From DASVWZ01 sp963715675 (GTDB taxonomy: Bacteria > Acidobacteriota > Terriglobia > Terriglobales > Acidobacteriaceae): a stretch of 64,000 nt of DNA. Made by a program: the position numbers and the translations under genes. The stretch spans positions 4,650,001 to 4,714,000 of the forward strand of contig OY970265.1 in NCBI GenBank assembly GCA_963715675.1, read 5' to 3'. Shown one piece after another: positions 8,816-18,442 of the stretch (position 1 is its first letter; each line of letters starts with the position of its first letter). The notes under the pieces were generated by a model, which saw only the letters and a list, made by a program, of their open reading frames with translations, was not told the origin of the DNA and ran no database searches.

Positions 8816-8917
8816 CATAATTGCGCTGATCCTCCGCGACACTAATCACTGAGGAGACCGGCCGAGGAGCCGACTCGGACTGCCGGCAAAACAAATCCAT
8901 GAAGAGGACCGAACTAC

Positions 8918-10075
8918 ATGCATAGTGAAGTTGCAGAGTTGTTTGCGAGAACAGGTGCCGCGGACACGCCGGCTGCGGAGTTCGCCGTGGTCGTACCAAC
9001 CTTGAACGAGCGAGACAACATATCGGAAGTCGTAAGCCGGCTCGAGCAGTGCCTTAGGGGAAAAGCGTGGGAAGTGATTTTCGTAGACGACGATTCGACC
9101 GACGGAACGGCGGCGCGCGTCCGGGAGATCGCTCGGCAGGACCCACGCGTCCGCTGCCTTCAGCGTATCGGCCGGCGCGGACTTTCCTCGGCATGCGTAG
9201 AAGGAATGCTGGCAAGCTCGTCTCCGTATCTCGCCGTCATTGACGGCGACTGCCAGCATGATGAAACGGTATTACCCCGCATGTTCGAAATTCTGAAGGG
9301 CGGGGAAGCAGACCTTGTTGTCGGCACCCGCTATGCCGCTGGCGGTGGCATTGGGTCTTGGAGCGTGTCACGGGCCAGAATGAGCCGGTTCGCCACGCGT
9401 CTAAGCCGCGCCGTGATCAAGCACGATTTATCCGATCCGATGAGCGGCTTTTTCGCCCTGCGTCGCGAGGTTCTGGAGCTTGCGGTGCGCAATCTCTCAA
9501 GCATCGGTTTTAAGATACTCTTGGATATAATCGCTTCCTCACCCAAGCCGCCGCGGGTCAAGGAACTACCTTACGAGTTTCGTAATCGTCACGCTGGCGA
9601 AAGCAAGCTGGATGGCCAGGCAGTTTGGGGTTATTTGATGCTGCTCGCGGACAAGTTCATTGGCGGCGTTGTCCCAGCGCGCTTCATCTCTTTTGCCGTG
9701 ATTGGTGGAGTCGGAGTGTTCGTCCATCTCGCAGTGCTCGTTATCCTCTTTCGCGTGATGTCATTACCGTTCACATTCAGCCAAGCTGGCGCTGCGGCGA
9801 TAGCGATGACGAGCAACTTCACCCTGAACAACGCCCTCACCTACAGGGATATGCGCCTTAGAGGATGGCCGTGGGTGACGGGCCTGGTTTCCTTTATGCT
9901 CGCTTGCGCTTTCGGCGCCCTTGCCAACGTCGGAACCGCGTCGTTTCTATTCAAGCGCCACACGTTCTGGATCCTATCTGCTCTGGCAGGAATCGTGGTT
10001 GGCACGGTCTGGAACTATGCGATGACGGCCACGTACACCTGGGAGAAGCACTGGCCAAAATCCAAAAGTGAGTAA
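8918..10075 (+). CDS. Polyprenyl-phosphate glycosyltransferase (DPM1-like GT2) with C-terminal GtrA domain
   Basis: Makes a polyprenyl-phosphate-linked sugar, commonly mannose or glucose, used as donor by PMT-type enzymes on the periplasmic side. GT2 residues 1-240: FAVVVPTLNERDNISEVV, VIFVDDDSTDGTAA, AVIDGDCQHDE (DxD-type) and DPMSGFFALRRE, the dolichol-phosphate mannosyltransferase signature. Residues about 250-380 carry four hydrophobic segments of the GtrA/DPMS_2 type (FISFAVIGGVGVFVHL, NFTLNNALTYRD), which may flip or anchor the product. Its stop overlaps the ATG of the next gene, a membrane GT that could use its product. An AGAGG lies about a dozen bases before the start. Confidence 0.9.
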   Translation: MHSEVAELFARTGAADTPAAEFAVVVPTLNERDNISEVVSRLEQCLRGKAWEVIFVDDDSTDGTAARVREIARQDPRVRCLQRIGRRGLSSACVEGMLASSSPYLAVIDGDCQHDETVLPRMFEILKGGEADLVVGTRYAAGGGIGSWSVSRARMSRFATRLSRAVIKHDLSDPMSGFFALRREVLELAVRNLSSIGFKILLDIIASSPKPPRVKELPYEFRNRHAGESKLDGQAVWGYLMLLADKFIGGVVPARFISFAVIGGVGVFVHLAVLVILFRVMSLPFTFSQAGAAAIAMTSNFTLNNALTYRDMRLRGWPWVTGLVSFMLACAFGALANVGTASFLFKRHTFWILSALAGIVVGTVWNYAMTATYTWEKHWPKSKSE

Positions 10076-11499
10076 TGGAAAATAGCATGATGCTTGAAAC
10101 CCAAGGGTCGGCAACAATTCACGCGGACGACGCCCAGCCAGTCACCCTGGTGCGCGTGCCTGCGCCCGAGCCCTTCAGTCGGAAAGCCATATTTCTAATC
10201 CTCTTCGCCGCGCTCCTCGTGAACGCCGCGATAGTACTCGTGGGATTGCCGGAGGTGAGAAGATCCTTGGCGCTGACTTACAGCATGGGTTTCGGGGACC
10301 TCTATGACCTGATAGCCAAGAATCTGGACCAGGGAAACGGATACCGCGTTGACCCCGCTATGGGCAACACCATGCTTCGGGAGCCAGGTTATCCGTTGCT
10401 TCTTGCGACAGTCTTTAAGCTTGGCGGCTACGGTATCCAGCAGGCTCGGGTAGCGTGCGTGCTGCTGGCCTTTGGGGCCGCGCTAATTCTGCTGCGGCTT
10501 ACCCGAAAGATCACTGGCGATGCGATGACAGCGCTGGCCGCGGCGCTGCTGCTCCTCCTTTACCCCGGGATCCTTGTCGCTGAGGCGCGAGCGGGCATTG
10601 AAGTCCCCTCCATATTCACTGTGCTGCTTTTTGTGCTTGTACTTTACTGCGCGGTGGAGAAAGGATCCCTGTGGCGGTATTGGGCTGCGGGTTTGCTGCT
10701 GGGGTTGGCGGTGCTGGTGAGGAGTGAGGTTCTGCTATTTCCGCTCTTCATGCTAGTCTACCTTCTCCTTGGTGCGAGGGGCTGGGTTGAGGGACGGAAG
10801 GTCGTCGAAAGTATTGCGGTGCTTACCCTCGGGGCGGTGGTTGTAATATCGCCATGGATGATTCGTAATTACGTCCTGGTGCATGAGTTTGTACCAACGG
10901 CCACCGTTGCGGGAGTTGCAGCCCAGGAGGGGCTTTACACCTGCGAAAACGCCGTACCCGCCGAGCCGTTCTGGGTGGGGCAAATGAGGGCCGGGTTCGA
11001 GCGGGCAGAATTAGCCACGCGGCTGGGGAAGCCGTTCATAGGCCCCTACTACCAACTGTTCTACACTCCGCAGGACGAAGTTGCGTTTAACCACGCTCTG
11101 CTTAATCAGGTCTCGACCGAATACCGCACCCGTCCGGCGCTTTTGGCCAGATGCGCAGCGAAGAACCTCTTTTTCAACTTTTGGTTTCTCGGCAAGACAC
11201 GGCAGTCGGTGCTACTGAACGTGATCATGCAGGCGCCGCTGCTCGGCCTGGCTATCGGAGGCGCCGCGGTTTTGCGGAAACGTGGTCTCTCGCGCAAGGC
11301 AGGCATAGTTTTGCTGTACATCCTCTACATCCCAGTGGTTCACGCCCCAATCATCGCGCACGCACGCCACAGCATGTTGATTGTTCCGTTCCTTGCAATT
11401 CTGGCGGCCGTCTCCCTCGTGTCGGCTTGGCGAGCACTGAGAATGCAGAATTCCGGCGCTCCATTACAACAAACCGTCGCAACAACCAGCGGCGAGTAA
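10075..11499 (+). CDS. PMT/ArnT-type integral membrane glycosyltransferase
   Basis: 474 residues with a short cytoplasmic N-terminus and many hydrophobic segments (first about 38-60, then dense between 130 and 280, and a C-terminal cluster), in the pattern of GT39/GT83-like polyprenyl-phosphate-sugar-dependent transferases. The first periplasmic loop contains FGDLYDLIAKNLDQGNGY and REPGYPLLL, the site where these enzymes hold their acidic residues. TAA of the preceding GtrA-type synthase overlaps its ATG, so it very likely uses that enzyme's lipid-phosphate sugar to modify the glycan or a protein in the periplasm. The acceptor is unknown. Confidence 0.75.
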   Translation: MENSMMLETQGSATIHADDAQPVTLVRVPAPEPFSRKAIFLILFAALLVNAAIVLVGLPEVRRSLALTYSMGFGDLYDLIAKNLDQGNGYRVDPAMGNTMLREPGYPLLLATVFKLGGYGIQQARVACVLLAFGAALILLRLTRKITGDAMTALAAALLLLLYPGILVAEARAGIEVPSIFTVLLFVLVLYCAVEKGSLWRYWAAGLLLGLAVLVRSEVLLFPLFMLVYLLLGARGWVEGRKVVESIAVLTLGAVVVISPWMIRNYVLVHEFVPTATVAGVAAQEGLYTCENAVPAEPFWVGQMRAGFERAELATRLGKPFIGPYYQLFYTPQDEVAFNHALLNQVSTEYRTRPALLARCAAKNLFFNFWFLGKTRQSVLLNVIMQAPLLGLAIGGAAVLRKRGLSRKAGIVLLYILYIPVVHAPIIAHARHSMLIVPFLAILAAVSLVSAWRALRMQNSGAPLQQTVATTSGE

Positions 11500-11792
11500 A
11501 CAGCCGGCCGTGATTGGTTAGCCATGAGTGGTCAGCTGTTAGAAATAAGGAAACGACGAGCAGAACTAAGGTAATAGGAGACAAGAGGCGAGAGAGTCGG
11601 TTAGTTTGCGAGTCGGAAAAGACTCAAACTGGCAGAAAGTATTTACGATTGGCGATTTTGGACTAACAATTGAAGCGACTCGAAAAATCGGCGATTCGAT
11701 GCTCATCACGCATCACTGGGCAGTTGTTGCTAGGAGACTTGCCGCCTGCGACCCCTCGTCACTTCTCTCTCGCTACTTGCCGCTCTTAACCC
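11500..11792. other. Intergenic region, no gene supported
   Basis: 293 bases between the PMT-type gene and the O-antigen polymerase/ligase. Short open frames here have no recognisable product. AT-richer text with repeated near-copies of ATTTACGATTGGCGATTT and the inverted pair CGATTTT/AAAATCG around 11650-11690 looks like degenerate intergenic repeat rather than coding sequence. I see no convincing promoter or terminator. Confidence 0.4.
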
Positions 11793-13265
11793 ATGCTTCC
11801 GCAAATAGCAACTGTTCTCTTCGCCGTCGGCATCGCCGGACTCTTCTGGCTCGATCGTGACGACTCCGTGCGCGTATCGAAGGCCCTCTGGCTGCCCGTA
11901 ATCTGGCTGTCGATCAATGGGTCGCGGTCACCCTCTGTCTGGCTCGGGATGGGCGCGCCGATGGAAATACCGGGTCAACTTCCCGCGACCAGCCTGCTCG
12001 ACCAGCTTTTTGCCGGCACATTGATATTGTTGGGAGCAATTGTTCTCATTCGGCGCCGAAGAGACGTCAAGCCTCTGCTCAAAGCCAGTTGGCCGATCGC
12101 GCTTTACTACTCTTTCTGCCTAACTAGCCTCATTTGGTCCGATTTTCCCGGGTGGGGCTTCAAGCGATGGGTCAGGGGTCTGGGCGATTTGGTCATGGTC
12201 CTGATTGTTGCTACGGACGCGCAGCCGACTGCGGCTCTGAAGAGGCTGCTTTCGCGAGTAGGGTTTGTTCTCCTGCCTGCTTCGGTCCTTCTAATCAAGT
12301 ACTACCCGGAGCTGGGCCAAAGTTGGGACCCGTGGGGAGGAGGGCAGTCGTACACCGGGGTCACAACCAACAAGAATATGCTCGGGAACCTGGTTTTCGT
12401 TCTAGCCCTGGGAGCTTTGTGGCAGGCACTCACTCTCGTCCGCAACAGGAATGAGCCCAATCGCGTCCGTCGCTTGCTGGCCCAATCTACTCTGCTCGCT
12501 TTTGGCATAGTGCTCTTGTTTACGGCGCATTCGGCCACTTCCGGGGCTTGCTTCGTTCTCGGAGCGGGACTGATGTTCGCCACCTCCCTACCACACATCA
12601 GACGCCGTCCCGCGGCCGTGCATGCGCTGGTTCTTGCCATAATACTAAGCGGTTGTCTCATTGAGCTCCTCGGGGGCCGGGCTGCAATCACTGGGGCAAT
12701 GGGAAGGAATGCGGATCTCACGGGACGAACACAAATCTGGGAGATCGTGATTCCGATGGTGCCCAGCTGGATCGGCGGTGCTGGCTTTGAAACCTTCTGG
12801 GTAGGGCCCCGCGTCGCAAGAATTTTAACCACGGTTGGTGGATGGGCAATGACCAACGAGGCGCACAACGGTTATATCGAGACATATCTGAACTTGGGCT
12901 GGCTCGGCTTGGCCCTCATCGCTCTGATTCTTGTGCATGGCTATCGCAAGAGTGTCCATGCCTTTCGTCCCGATAGTGCGCTCGGTGCTCTGCTTATGGC
13001 TTATGTTGTCACGGCGGTGGCTTACAACATCAGCGAGGCTGGCTACAGGATTCTTAGCGTGGAATGGTTTTTCCTGCTTCTGTCGGTTGTGGCCGCGAGC
13101 CGGGTAACCAGCGTCTCCAAGAGCGCCCGTCGCACTCACCTCCCACTGGGCCAGGTTTCGTGGCAAAGCGAATCGCTATCCCTTAGAAATGACAGGCCGG
13201 CAGAGCTAATCATGCGCACAGCCGACAATTTAATACACCAACATCGCAACAGGGATAATAGTTGA
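11793..13265 (+). CDS. O-antigen polymerase/ligase family membrane protein (Wzy/WaaL-like)
   Basis: 490 residues, about a dozen hydrophobic helices. The large periplasmic loop region carries NADLTGRTQIWEIV and NEAHNGYIETYLNLG, phrases typical of the Wzy_C/O-antigen ligase superfamily (ExoQ-like polymerases and WaaL ligases). It would polymerise repeat units or transfer the finished chain on the periplasmic side. It overlaps the flippase start by four bases, so polymerase of the Wzx/Wzy route is the more natural reading. The last 50 residues are a polar tail. Sequence alone does not separate Wzy from WaaL. Confidence 0.8.
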   Translation: MLPQIATVLFAVGIAGLFWLDRDDSVRVSKALWLPVIWLSINGSRSPSVWLGMGAPMEIPGQLPATSLLDQLFAGTLILLGAIVLIRRRRDVKPLLKASWPIALYYSFCLTSLIWSDFPGWGFKRWVRGLGDLVMVLIVATDAQPTAALKRLLSRVGFVLLPASVLLIKYYPELGQSWDPWGGGQSYTGVTTNKNMLGNLVFVLALGALWQALTLVRNRNEPNRVRRLLAQSTLLAFGIVLLFTAHSATSGACFVLGAGLMFATSLPHIRRRPAAVHALVLAIILSGCLIELLGGRAAITGAMGRNADLTGRTQIWEIVIPMVPSWIGGAGFETFWVGPRVARILTTVGGWAMTNEAHNGYIETYLNLGWLGLALIALILVHGYRKSVHAFRPDSALGALLMAYVVTAVAYNISEAGYRILSVEWFFLLLSVVAASRVTSVSKSARRTHLPLGQVSWQSESLSLRNDRPAELIMRTADNLIHQHRNRDNS

Positions 13266-14905
13266 AACCTTTTCAGCCCGACGGCACCTTCCACCCTGTC
13301 GCCACAGGCAAGGGGCTTCGCCGGACCGCGGTTCGTGGCGCGGGAGCGGCCATTGCTGGCTCGGCGGGTAACTTCGCTCTGCAGATCGGGTCCGTAGTCA
13401 TCCTGGCACGGCTTCTTACCCCGGCCGATTTTGGGATCGTGACCATGGTCACCACTTTTAGCCTCCTGCTCCGCAGCTTTGGGTTGGCTGGATTCACGGA
13501 ATTGATCATGCAGCGCGAGGATGTAACAGAGTCTCTCGCGAGCAATCTCTTCTGGATTAACCTGGGCATTGGCACGATTCTCACTCTGGCGTTTGCTAGC
13601 TCAGGTCCGTTGCTGGCGCTTTTCTATCACAACTCGGCCGTAGTTCAAGTAGCTCAGGGCATGTCGCTGACGATTGGCATAGGCTGCCTCGGCTATGTTC
13701 ATACGGGGCTGTTGCAGCGTGCCATGCATTTCAGGACTACCGCAATCATCAATTTCACTGGGCAGGTCCTCCAAGCGATTGTCTCTATCGTCTTGGCGAT
13801 GGCGGGCTGGCACCACTGGGCGCTGGTTTGGGGCAGTGTGACGCAGACGGCAGTCGTGGCAATGGGCGCTTTGTTGGTCTGCCGATGGATACCGAGTCGG
13901 CCGCGTCGCGCCTCGGGCACCGGTTCAGGGTTGAAGTTCGCGATGAACGTCTATTCGCATTTTGCTTTCAGCTACCTGACTCGCAACACGGACAACCTCC
14001 TCGTTGGCTGGAGGTTTGGCGCTCGGGCACTTGGATTCTATAAGAAAGCGTATGACCTGTTCGTCCTGCCAGAAACACAGCTATTGGCGCCACTGTCCGC
14101 CGTGGTCGTGAGTACGCTTAGCCGCGTCAGACGGGACCGCGAACAATTCCAACGCTACTTCCTCCGGACGATTTCGGTTTTGGCGCTCGTGGGGATGGGA
14201 ATCGGAGCGGATTTTGCTTTGGTAGGAGGGGATATCATTCGATTTCTTTTTGGGCCTGGCTGGGAGGAGGCTGGTCGAATCTTTGTCTTATTTGGCCCGG
14301 GAATCGGAGTCATGTTGCTGTATAACACACACGGGTGGATTCATCTTTCGATCGGCCGCCCCGAGAGATGGTTTCGCTGGGGATTGATGGAGTTTGCGTG
14401 TACCGTGACTCTATTCTTGCTGGCCTTACGCTGGGGCCCGTCGGGAGTTGCTTTCGCTTGGACCGCTTCGTATTTCCTCCTGATGTTTCCCGGCTTCTGG
14501 TATGCCGGAAAGCCGATCGGACTCGGTATCGGGCCAGTAATCGCCGTCATCTGGAAATTCTTTGCAGCGTCGGTTGGGGCTGGGTTGGGGACTGTTCTGA
14601 TCATCAGGGCAACGCCCTATTTCACAACGGCGCTTGGGGCCCCGGGCGCTCTCGTGCGGATGGGTTCAGTTTCTTTAGTATTCTTCGGCCTGTATCTCGG
14701 CGGGATAGTCGCACTCCACAAAGGGCTCAGGCCTCTCAATGAAACTGCTGCGCTGATTCGTGACTTCCTGCCCGAACCTATCGTTGGGGGCGCGTTGCCT
14801 ACAGCCGTGGATACAAAGGTGTCTGAGGCCATTGCGTGGCCCGAAGAAGTCAACCTGCAAACGCACTTTGCCGAGGTTCGTGACGAGACCGGAGCCAAGC
14901 TGTGA
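13262..14905 (+). CDS. Lipid-linked oligosaccharide flippase, MOP superfamily (Wzx/WzxC-like)
   Basis: 547 residues with about 12-14 membrane segments. The opening RGAGAAIAGSAGNFALQIGSVV then ARLLTPADFGIVTMVTTF is the polysaccharide-synthesis flippase signature; GLLQRAMHFRTTA and NTDNLLVGWRFGARALGFYKKAYDL match the WzxC/TuaB branch. It moves undecaprenyl-linked repeat units to the periplasm. The start is a TTG at 13262 overlapping the stop of the polymerase (TTGA). The C-terminal 60 residues are polar and unconserved. Confidence 0.9.
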   Translation: MKPFQPDGTFHPVATGKGLRRTAVRGAGAAIAGSAGNFALQIGSVVILARLLTPADFGIVTMVTTFSLLLRSFGLAGFTELIMQREDVTESLASNLFWINLGIGTILTLAFASSGPLLALFYHNSAVVQVAQGMSLTIGIGCLGYVHTGLLQRAMHFRTTAIINFTGQVLQAIVSIVLAMAGWHHWALVWGSVTQTAVVAMGALLVCRWIPSRPRRASGTGSGLKFAMNVYSHFAFSYLTRNTDNLLVGWRFGARALGFYKKAYDLFVLPETQLLAPLSAVVVSTLSRVRRDREQFQRYFLRTISVLALVGMGIGADFALVGGDIIRFLFGPGWEEAGRIFVLFGPGIGVMLLYNTHGWIHLSIGRPERWFRWGLMEFACTVTLFLLALRWGPSGVAFAWTASYFLLMFPGFWYAGKPIGLGIGPVIAVIWKFFAASVGAGLGTVLIIRATPYFTTALGAPGALVRMGSVSLVFFGLYLGGIVALHKGLRPLNETAALIRDFLPEPIVGGALPTAVDTKVSEAIAWPEEVNLQTHFAEVRDETGAKL

Positions 14906-15048
14906 AGACAAAAGTCAAGTTGTGGAAGTAGTGACGAGCAAGTGCTTTTTGGAACAAATTCACTTCCTCGAATATCACTTCAAGATTAGTCCGACGTCCG
15001 GTTCGAACGAGTATTCCAATAGAACAACAGCTTTCAAACGGAGAACGC

Positions 15049-16395
15049 ATGAGTCGTCTACGCATTTTGGTGTTAGCACCTTTTTGTGATCCGGAGGCTG
15101 TCAGCATGCCGTATGTTACTTATTCTCATGCGGCAGCGCTTGCCAAACTTCATGACGTCACTTTGGTTATTGGATCGCCCGTTGAGAACAATGTGCGCCG
15201 CGCAAATGGGCCATTTCTCGGCATCGAAGTGGTTCGGATGCCATTGCTCGAGCGCATCCATGCCTGGGGTTTCCGCACGATCTTCAAATCCAACTTTGAC
15301 TCTCAGGCGTTGACCGCTTTCGGCTATCCGTTTTCTGTTGCCCTTGAATGGTATGCCTGGCGACAGTTGCGGCGCCGCATCTTTGCGGGAGAGTTCGATG
15401 TTGTTCTGCGCCTCCTTCCGATGTCACCGGTTTTGCCGAGCCCTTTCGCTTTCTTCCTACGCAAGGGGCCCATACCCTTCGTGATCGGGCCACTCAATGG
15501 TGGTTTGCCCTGGCCGGCCGGTTTTAGCCAGCTCGAAAACCAAAAGGAATGGGTCGCGAGCCTGCGGAACCTGTATCGATATCTGCCTTTCGCTCGCGCC
15601 ACCTACCGCTACGCGGCAGCGATTATAGCCGCTTCGTCCCAGACGTGTGCCGAGTTCGCTGCCTATCGCGACAAACTGTTTTTTGTCCCAGAGCCCGGCA
15701 TCGCTCGCTCGTTGTGCTACGGTGACCCCCGAACTCCGGAGCCCGGTGCCAAGCTTGAGCTGATTTTCGTTGGCGGCTTGGTTCCTCGCAAGGCTTGTGA
15801 TCTCGCTTTGCGCGCGGCGGCTCCTATCCTGCGAAGCGGTTTGGCCCGCTTTACCCTAGTCGGTGATGGCCCGGAGCGGAACCGTCTCGAGCAGCTTGTG
15901 AGATCGCTTGGGATCGAGAAAGCTGTTGTCTTCTGCGGCTGGCTTAGCCATGCAGAAGTGCTCAATCGCCTACGATCTGCCGATGTGTTCGTGTTTCCAT
16001 CCCTTCGTGACAACGGTGCGGGCGTGGTTTTTGAAGCTCTCGCCAGTGGCGCTGTACCAGTGGTCGCGGACTTCGGGGGGCCAGGAGATATCGTTTGTCC
16101 AGAGGTGGGGTACAAGGTGCCTCTGACGAATGAGAGTGACATCGTGGTGCACCTCGAGAAGGCTCTGACGGAACTGGCGCACAATCGCGATCGACTCGAG
16201 CTGCTACGGCGGCAGGGAGTGGCTTATGCACGGGAGCGCCTGACGTGGGATGCGAAGGCGCAGGATACTACCAGAGTCCTGCATTGGGTCTTGCAGGAGG
16301 GTCCAAAGCCAGATTTTCTGCCGCCAAAGGAATTAGCTACTGGATTTGGCTCCTTGTGCAGAAATGCTGCACCTTACGCTGGGCGCCCAGCGTAA
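15049..16395 (+). CDS. Glycosyltransferase family 4
   Basis: 448 residues, GT-B fold, cytoplasmic. The N-terminal acceptor domain starts RILVLAPFCDPEAVSMP; the C-terminal donor domain contains LIFVGGLVPRKACDLAL, FTLVGDGPERNRLEQLV, VVFCGWLSHAEVLNRL and FPSLRDNGAGVVFEALASG, the E-x7-E type nucleotide-sugar block. The ATG has GGAG eight bases upstream. Its last 60 codons recur as an isolated fragment 1.1 kb downstream, flanking the fkbM-type gene. Mannosyl-, glucosyl- or heptosyl-transfer are all possible. Confidence 0.88.
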   Translation: MSRLRILVLAPFCDPEAVSMPYVTYSHAAALAKLHDVTLVIGSPVENNVRRANGPFLGIEVVRMPLLERIHAWGFRTIFKSNFDSQALTAFGYPFSVALEWYAWRQLRRRIFAGEFDVVLRLLPMSPVLPSPFAFFLRKGPIPFVIGPLNGGLPWPAGFSQLENQKEWVASLRNLYRYLPFARATYRYAAAIIAASSQTCAEFAAYRDKLFFVPEPGIARSLCYGDPRTPEPGAKLELIFVGGLVPRKACDLALRAAAPILRSGLARFTLVGDGPERNRLEQLVRSLGIEKAVVFCGWLSHAEVLNRLRSADVFVFPSLRDNGAGVVFEALASGAVPVVADFGGPGDIVCPEVGYKVPLTNESDIVVHLEKALTELAHNRDRLELLRRQGVAYARERLTWDAKAQDTTRVLHWVLQEGPKPDFLPPKELATGFGSLCRNAAPYAGRPA

Positions 16396-16421
16396 AGGGC
16401 TTCGCATTGAGAGGCGTTTTA

Positions 16422-17324
16422 ATGCCCACGACAGAAATTACGCAGTCACTCCTGGATACCTGCTATTCCTTGCAACGTGTCTGGTGGAAGCACTGGCCTC
16501 TTCGCCGCGGCAAAGGTTTCCCCATGACGCTGGCTAAACGCATCAGCGCAAAACCTATTTGGGTGGAACTGGAGCCGCATGTCAAAATGCTGCTCGATCC
16601 CTCCGACTTGATTTCCAACGTCCTTTTGTTAACCGGAGAATGGGAACCGGGCGAACAGGCCATCATTCAACAATATCTCATCGCAGGTGACACCTTTGTC
16701 GATGTAGGAGCGCACATCGGTTATTGCTCCCTTAAAGCCGCTACCCTAATAGGAGCAAATGGGCGTGTTATTGCCATCGAAGCCAATCCCGAGACAGTTC
16801 GCAAATTGCGCGACAACGTAGCAGCAAGCGCGGCCAATGTCACCGTCGAAGCGGCCGCTTGTTCGGATTCGGAAACAACCTTGGAATTCTTTACTGGCTC
16901 TCAGTCCAACAGTGGAAGCGGTTCAATCTCGAAGGACAACGCCGGTTCTTGGGGCGTACCGGGTGCTGTCTATAGTGTCCAGGCGCGGCCTCTCGATGCC
17001 ATCCTCGAAGCGGCCAAAGTATCGAAGGTGGACGTGGTGAAAATTGACGTGGAAGGCGCTGAACTGAAGGTCTTAAAGGGTGGGCAGAGCACATTGGCGA
17101 AGTATCATCCTGTGCTCCTCATCGAACTGGAGGAGCAATACCTCAATTCGATGGGCACCAGTTCTACCGAAGTCAAAGAATTTCTGCAATCCTACAACTA
17201 TTCGTATCACGGGCTATTCGACAATGCCAATTACGTGTTTACACCGTCTGCCTGGCGGCAACCACGTGAAGCGCACCGGGCAAAAAGGTGGGCGCCCCGG
17301 CTTTGGTTTCCTCGGCAGCCTTAA
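16422..17324 (+). CDS. FkbM-family SAM-dependent methyltransferase
   Basis: About 300 residues. DTFVDVGAHIGYCSLKAATL is the SAM motif, VIAIEANPETVRKLRDNV and VDVVKIDVEGAELKVLKGG are the FkbM family blocks (the latter near residue 207). FkbM enzymes O-methylate hydroxyl groups of sugars and polyketides, here presumably a glycan residue. The ATG at 16422 was chosen because a longer frame back to 16245 would overlap 150 bases of the upstream GT4. The C-terminus ends shortly before a duplicated fragment of that GT4. Confidence 0.85.
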   Translation: MPTTEITQSLLDTCYSLQRVWWKHWPLRRGKGFPMTLAKRISAKPIWVELEPHVKMLLDPSDLISNVLLLTGEWEPGEQAIIQQYLIAGDTFVDVGAHIGYCSLKAATLIGANGRVIAIEANPETVRKLRDNVAASAANVTVEAAACSDSETTLEFFTGSQSNSGSGSISKDNAGSWGVPGAVYSVQARPLDAILEAAKVSKVDVVKIDVEGAELKVLKGGQSTLAKYHPVLLIELEEQYLNSMGTSSTEVKEFLQSYNYSYHGLFDNANYVFTPSAWRQPREAHRAKRWAPRLWFPRQP

Positions 17325-17343
17325 CTTGTCCTTCGTGAGTTTT

Positions 17344-17523
17344 CGCCGTAACCTTCTTGCGCGCCTGCGAAAGCAAGGTATGTCCTATGCACAGGAGCGG
17401 TCAACGTGGGATGCGAAAGTGCAGGATACTACACGAGTCTTGTATTGGGTCTTGCGGCAGGGTCCAAAGCCAGACCTTCTGCCGCCGAAGGCGTTAGCTG
17501 CCGCTGTTGTTCCCTCGCACTAA
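17344..17523 (+). pseudogene. Orphan C-terminal fragment of a GT4 (partial duplication)
   Basis: The frame reads LLARLRKQGMSYAQERSTW ... DAKVQDTTRVLYWVLRQG ... PKPDLLPPKAL and then stops. The GT4 at 15049-16395 ends with the matching LELLRRQGVAYARERLTW, DAKAQDTTRVLHWVLQEG and PKPDFLPPKEL. In the best stretch about 80 of 94 bases agree by hand count. No GT4 body precedes it, only the fkbM-type gene, so it is the tail of a lost second GT4 copy or the scar of a recombination. It has no start of its own. Confidence 0.8.
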
Positions 17524-17640
17524 CGAAGCTGCGCCCTACGATTGGATCCGGGTGCCAACGTAGATCGCTCCTACTGAGGAGCGTAGGCATGGCCGCAACT
17601 CAGGAAATCTGAACTGCGACAGGAAGGGAGTAGGTAATTT

Positions 17641-18426
17641 ATGAGAGCGTGGAAACCGCGTGATTTCGATAGTGTTTATGAGCGCTTCATCTGTAAAGAT
17701 GAGTACCAATTTGGCGGACGAGATTATTATCTACGATATCGCTCACGTTACAAAGAATGCATTCAGCGATTTGCCGCGTTGGCCCCACCCCATCCTGTTG
17801 ATGTCCTGGATGTAGGTGGAGGGCAGTTAGCCCTTATAGCCGCGAAGTTGTGGAACGACCATGGAGTTGTGGCGGACCTTCCCGGGCCGCATCTGTCATA
17901 CATGGCAGGGCTTGACGTGAAAACGATCCACTGGAACTTATGCAGATCTGACCCGCCCTTCACCGACAAATTCGACTTCATCTTTTTTTCTGAGGTGATC
18001 GAGCACCTACCGATACCGGGTTACATGGTACTGGAACGTCTGAGAAGAGCTCTGCGGCCTGGCGGTATCATTATCTGTACTACGCCAAACCTTTACCGTC
18101 TTCGAAACGTAGTGTATATGGCGTTGGGGCGGCCCATCTTTGACTATTTTCGATATCCAGATGACGATACCGCTCTCCTTCATGTGCTCGAATACAGTCG
18201 CGATCATCTCGACTGGCAGTTTAAGAGGGCGGGATTCACGCAATACCGCGTGGAATATTCTCAGATGCACCATTTACCTACAAATCCACTCTTTCGCCCA
18301 GTCGCTTTGCTGGGCTATCCGTTGCATATGGTTCCTCGCTGGCGCGACTATTTGGTCGTAACGGCCTACGCGCCTGCCGACGCCGCGCGAGGCTGCGCCG
18401 TTAATGGAGGTAGCGAGAGTGCCTAA
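17641..18426 (+). CDS. Class I SAM-dependent methyltransferase
   Basis: 261 residues. VDVLDVGGGQLALIAAKLW is motif I, FDFIFFSEVIEHLPIPGYM is the motif IV block typical of methyltransferase 11/23 types, and LRRALRPGGIIICTTPNLY is the post-motif strand. A GGAAGGGAG ribosome-binding site sits about ten bases before the ATG. The end overlaps the in-frame extension of the next gene. Role: probable methylation of a sugar in the glycan; substrate unknown. The Cys-poor N-terminus lacks the zinc-binding module found in the C-methyltransferase at 40565. Confidence 0.8.
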   Translation: MRAWKPRDFDSVYERFICKDEYQFGGRDYYLRYRSRYKECIQRFAALAPPHPVDVLDVGGGQLALIAAKLWNDHGVVADLPGPHLSYMAGLDVKTIHWNLCRSDPPFTDKFDFIFFSEVIEHLPIPGYMVLERLRRALRPGGIIICTTPNLYRLRNVVYMALGRPIFDYFRYPDDDTALLHVLEYSRDHLDWQFKRAGFTQYRVEYSQMHHLPTNPLFRPVALLGYPLHMVPRWRDYLVVTAYAPADAARGCAVNGGSESA

Positions 18427-18442
18427 TAGATTGGGAGATCTC

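Noticed and set aside
8793..8822. Possible promoter TTGCGC-N16-TAATCA before the DPM1-like gene
   Set aside because: Both hexamers are poor and such matches are expected by chance in this length.
17080..17343. Reading the frame 17080-17523 as one 147-codon gene
   Set aside because: Its first half is the out-of-frame shadow of the FkbM gene; only the part after about 17344 matches the GT4 tail, so it is reported as a fragment.
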